From Pseudomonadota bacterium (lineage in GTDB: Bacteria; Pseudomonadota; Alphaproteobacteria; Acetobacterales; Acetobacteraceae): a stretch of 8,388 nt of DNA. Positions 6,190-8,388 of the stretch are shown in pieces (position 1 is the first letter of the stretch; every line of letters starts with the position of its first letter). The stretch lies in assembly GCA_021805485.1 (NCBI GenBank), contig JAJZFF010000242.1, positions 1-8,388 on the forward strand, read 5' to 3'. A program made the position numbers and the translations under genes. Below the pieces are notes generated by a model that had not been told where the DNA came from, ran no database searches, and saw nothing but the letters and a program-made list of their open reading frames with translations.

Positions 6190-6774
6190 CTACATTGCGC
6201 CCGGCGCCACCGCCTCGTCGAGTTCGGCGGCCATCGCCGTCCGCCACCCCTCGCCGTCCGGCGCGCAGAGGATGGGGGCTGCATTGGCGGTGCGGCCTTC
6301 CAGACTCACGCCGAGCAGGCCGCGCACCGCGCGGAAGAAGGCGCCGTGCGAGACCAGCAGCAGCGGCCCCGGCCTCGCCAGGATGCTGCGCAGCGCGGTG
6401 CCGGCGCGGGCAGTGATGTCGGCGAAGCTTTCGGCGCCGGGCGGCGTCAGCCGTCCCTCGATCCAGTCGCCGAACCAGGGTTCGAGCGGCTGGCCCTCCA
6501 TGCCGCCGAACACCACCTCGCGCAGGTCCGGTTCGAAGGCGAGCGGCAGGCCGAGGGTCTCGTTGACGATTTCGGCGGTCTCGCGCGCGCGCTGCATTGG
6601 CGAGGCGACGATGCCGACGATCCCGCGCCCGAGCAGTAGCGGCGCCGCGGCGCGGGCCTGCGCGCGGCCGGTCTCGTTCAGCGGAATGTCGATCGCCCCC
6701 TGCGACAGGCCCTGCGCGTTGTAGTCGGTCTGGCCGTGGCGGAGGAACCAGAACGGGGCGCGCGGCAGCGTCAT
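6190..6774 (-). CDS. Histidine phosphatase family (phosphoglycerate mutase-like) protein
   Basis: 194-aa cytosolic phosphatase of the branch-1 histidine phosphatase superfamily. The phosphate is transferred to H13 in the RHGQT motif (R12-H13-G14). Other active-site residues seen are R62 in SPMQRARET, acid E86 in LREVVFGGMEG, and H143 in LLVSHGAFFRAV. The size and the LNETGRAQA segment fit small phosphatases of the GpmB/CobC-like group rather than the glycolytic mutase, but the substrate cannot be named. The start is the ATG at 6774, which shares its A with the GST stop codon (TGATG), implying translational coupling. In the sequence as given, the frame is also open back to 7494, producing an apparent 434-aa GST-phosphatase fusion. 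That fusion exists only because a 100-bp duplication shifts the GST reading frame into this one. The ending PGAM-stop at 6190 is clean, and the catalytic set is complete. Confidence 0.92.
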   Translation of the reverse strand: MTLPRAPFWFLRHGQTDYNAQGLSQGAIDIPLNETGRAQARAAAPLLLGRGIVGIVASPMQRARETAEIVNETLGLPLAFEPDLREVVFGGMEGQPLEPWFGDWIEGRLTPPGAESFADITARAGTALRSILARPGPLLLVSHGAFFRAVRGLLGVSLEGRTANAAPILCAPDGEGWRTAMAAELDEAVAPGAM

Positions 6775-7494
6775 CAGGACAGCCGCTCCTGCTCCATCGC
6801 CCGCGCCACCGCCGGGCGCGCCTTCATCCGCGCATAATGCGCCGAGACATTCGGCGGCAGCGGGATCGTCTGCCGGCCTTCCGCCCAGAAGGAGACGTAG
6901 AACAGCGCCGCATCGGCGATCGAGAACGCGCCGAGCAGCCACTCCCGCCCATCGGCCAGCACCGGCTCGATCAGGTCGAATCCTTCGGCGAAGATCTTCC
7001 GCCCCTGCTCGCGGACGGCCTCCTTGTCCTCGGGATTCCCACTCCCGCCCATCGGCCAGCACCGGCTCGATCAGGTCGAATCCTTCGGCGAAGATCTTCC
7101 GCCCCTGCTCGCGGACGGCCTCCTTGTCCTCGGGATTCGGCGCGAAACGCTCGGGGCGGAAGATGCGGGCGAAGCCCTGCGGATGCATCCAGCCGTTGAT
7201 GTAGGCGACGAGTTCGTTGCAGCGCGCGGCCTCGACCGGGGAGGACGGCACCAGCTGGGCCGCCGGGTTGGTCGCGGCCAGGTAGTTCGCGATGGCGATC
7301 CACTCGGTCAGCACCGTGCCGTCGTCGAGCACGATTGCCGGCACCTTGGCCTTCGGATTGATCGCCTTGTAGTCGTCGCTGAACTGCTGCCCGTCGCGCA
7401 GGTTCACCAGCACGCCTTCATGCGGCAGGCCGAGCTCCTCGATCAGGACATGGATGCCGAGCGAGCAGGCGCCTGGCGCATAGAACAGTTTCAT
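6774..7494 (-). pseudogene. Beta-class-like glutathione S-transferase, frameshifted by a 100-bp duplication
   Basis: Conjugates glutathione to electrophiles, or acts as a thiol-disulfide exchanger. The N-terminal thioredoxin-like domain carries MKLFYAPGACSL with C10, the catalytic cysteine position of bacterial beta-class GSTs. KVPAIV (50-55) with its cis-proline and the glutathione-binding LTEWIAIANYL (62-72) follow. The C-terminal helical domain has GAFSIADAALFY in a second frame. The ATG at 7494 has a strong GGAGG 7 bases upstream, and the prs stop lies 27 bases before it. Reading is normal to W152 (base 7039). There a second copy of the 100-bp block starts and shifts the frame. Removing one copy gives an intact 206-aa protein ending MEQERLS at 6774, exactly the usual length. 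As given, translation would run on into the phosphatase frame and end at 6190. The family is certain; the broken state may be real or an assembly artefact. Confidence 0.88.
6939..7138. repeat. 100-bp perfect tandem duplication (x2) in the glutathione S-transferase gene
   Basis: Copies at 6939-7038 and 7039-7138 are identical over 100 bases, with no matching base beyond either end. 100 is not divisible by 3, so it frameshifts the gene and artificially joins it to the phosphatase frame. Confidence 0.97.
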
Positions 7495-7501
7495 TCCGTT
7501 T

Positions 7502-7506
7502 CCTCC
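7502..7506 (-). promoter_or_regulatory. Strong ribosome binding site (GGAGG) of the glutathione S-transferase gene
   Basis: GGAGG on the - strand, 7 bases before the ATG at 7494, within the 27-base gap after the prs stop. It fixes the GST start and allows independent translation within the operon. Confidence 0.75.
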
Positions 7507-7521
7507 CGTTTTTGCGGCCGG

Positions 7522-8388
7522 TCAGTCGAACAGCGAGCTGACCGAGGTTTCATCCGAGATGCGGCGCATCGCCTCGGCAAGCAAGGGGGCGATGGTCAGC
7601 ACCTGCAGATTCGACGGCGGATTGCGTGCGGGATCGAGATGGATGCTGTCGGTGATGGTCAGCGTCTCGATCGGGCTGGCGCCGATGCGTTCCAGCGCCT
7701 GGCCGGACAGCACGCCGTGGCTGACATAGGCCGAGGCCGAAGCCGCGCCGTGGCGGATCAGCGCCTCGGCCGCGTTGCAGAGCGAGCCGCCGGAATCCAC
7801 GATATCGTCGATCATGATGCAGTGCCGTCCCTCGACATCGCCGATCACGTTCATCACTTCCGAAACGCCGGCGCGCGGGCGGCGCTTGTCGATGATCGCG
7901 AAGTCGCAGGCAAGGCGGCTCGCCGTGGCGCGGGCGCGGGCGACGCCGCCGGCATCCGGCGACACCACCATGATGTCGCGCCCGGCGAAACGGTCCTGGA
8001 TGTCGCGCGCGAAGAGCGGCGCGCCGTAGAGATTGTCCACCGGAATGTCGAAGAAACCCTGGATCTGCCCGGCATGCAGGTCGAGCGTGAGCACCCGGTT
8101 GGCGCCCGCCTCGGTGATGATGTTGGCGACCAGCTTGGCCGAAATCGGCGTGCGCGGGTTGGTCTTGCGGTCCTGCCTTGCGTAGCCGAAATACGGGATC
8201 ACCGCGGTCACCCGCCGCGCCGAGCTGCGCCGCAGCGCATCGAGCGTGATCAGCAGCTCCATCAGGTTGTCGTTCGCCGGAAAGCAGGTGGACTGGATGA
8301 CGAACACATCCTCGCCGCGGACGTTTTCCTGGATCTCGACATGAATCTCCATGTCGGCGAAGCGGCGAATGATGGCGTTGGTCAGCGG
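7522..8388 (-). CDS. prs: Ribose-phosphate pyrophosphokinase (PRPP synthetase), N-terminus outside window
   Basis: Makes PRPP from ribose 5-phosphate and ATP, the precursor for purine, pyrimidine, histidine, tryptophan and NAD synthesis; cytosolic and normally essential. 288 codons are visible, starting [15 protein letters not shown] at the right edge. About 23 N-terminal residues lie outside, compared with the ~310-315-aa family. Motifs by visible residue: [10 protein letters not shown] (66-75, ATP binding), [12 protein letters not shown] with H105, [13 protein letters not shown] (141-153) and DKRRP (167-171). The PRPP/ribose-phosphate loop is [11 protein letters not shown] (193-203), where many relatives have a T before the final L. 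The internal ATG at 8352 is not the start because homology continues upstream without a break. It is followed on the same strand by the GST gene after 27 bases, so prs is probably the first visible gene of a series with GST, phosphatase and alcohol dehydrogenase. No duplication is seen in it. Confidence 0.97.
   Translation of the reverse strand, partial: PLTNAIIRRFADMEIHVEIQENVRGEDVFVIQSTCFPANDNLMELLITLDALRRSSARRVTAVIPYFGYARQDRKTNPRTPISAKLVANIITEAGANRVLTLDLHAGQIQGFFDIPVDNLYGAPLFARDIQDRFAGRDIMVVSPDAGGVARARATASRLACDFAIIDKRRPRAGVSEVMNVIGDVEGRHCIMIDDIVDSGGSLCNAAEALIRHGAASASAYVSHGVLSGQALERIGASPIETLTITDSIHLDPARNPPSNLQVLTIAPLLAEAMRRISDETSVSSLFD

Noticed and set aside
2545..7138. CRISPR array or minisatellite
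   Set aside because: Each repeat has only two adjacent copies, units differ in size and sequence between sites, and there are no spacers.
7522..8352. ATG at 8352 as the prs start
   Set aside because: The frame stays open to the window edge and the residues before it (IIRRFAD) match the conserved PRPP synthetase N-terminal region, so the true start is outside the window.

Overview
The window is GC-rich DNA with dense, short-spaced genes, most likely from an alphaproteobacterium. The best lineage hints are the alphaproteobacterial-looking ribose-phosphate pyrophosphokinase and the overall codon use; genus cannot be told from the sequence. No rRNA, tRNA, CRISPR array, transposase or phage gene was seen.

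Layout. On the + strand, 1-1233 is the C-terminal 410 codons of a translation elongation factor G, followed by a small unrecognised ORF (1270-1575) that contains a perfect 13-bp hairpin. On the - strand, a ferritin-like (diiron) protein gene (3422-2436) and a SAM methyltransferase gene (2439-1585) overlap by 4 bases (GTGA) and form a two-gene unit. A 117-bp divergent intergenic region holds a plausible promoter for that unit. It also lies directly upstream of a + strand amidase-signature gene (3540-4833). From the right edge, a - strand series runs ribose-phosphate pyrophosphokinase (prs, start beyond the window), beta-class glutathione S-transferase, histidine phosphatase (1-base overlap with the GST), then an iron-containing alcohol dehydrogenase. 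This series converges on the amidase.

The most striking property is a cluster of seven short tandem duplications between 2545 and 7138. Units of 36, 124, 21, 54 and 100 bp lie in coding sequence and are perfect two-copy repeats. Units of 11 and 25 bp lie in or at the edge of intergenic DNA, and the 25-bp one has a single mismatch. The 124-bp and 100-bp duplications are not multiples of three and frameshift the amidase and the GST. Removing one copy restores family-typical proteins of 389 and 206 aa exactly. The 36-, 21- and 54-bp duplications are in frame and lengthen the diiron protein and the alcohol dehydrogenase. Junctions show 0 or 1 base of microhomology. The choice is between a local assembly error and a real mutational process making blunt tandem duplications; read data would settle it.

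Functionally the genes are mostly metabolic: PRPP synthesis, glutathione conjugation, phosphate-ester hydrolysis, alcohol/aldehyde redox and amide hydrolysis, plus a candidate oxygen-activating diiron protein paired with a methyltransferase. No defence or mobile system was identified. The duplication cluster and the diiron/methyltransferase pair are the parts most worth following up.
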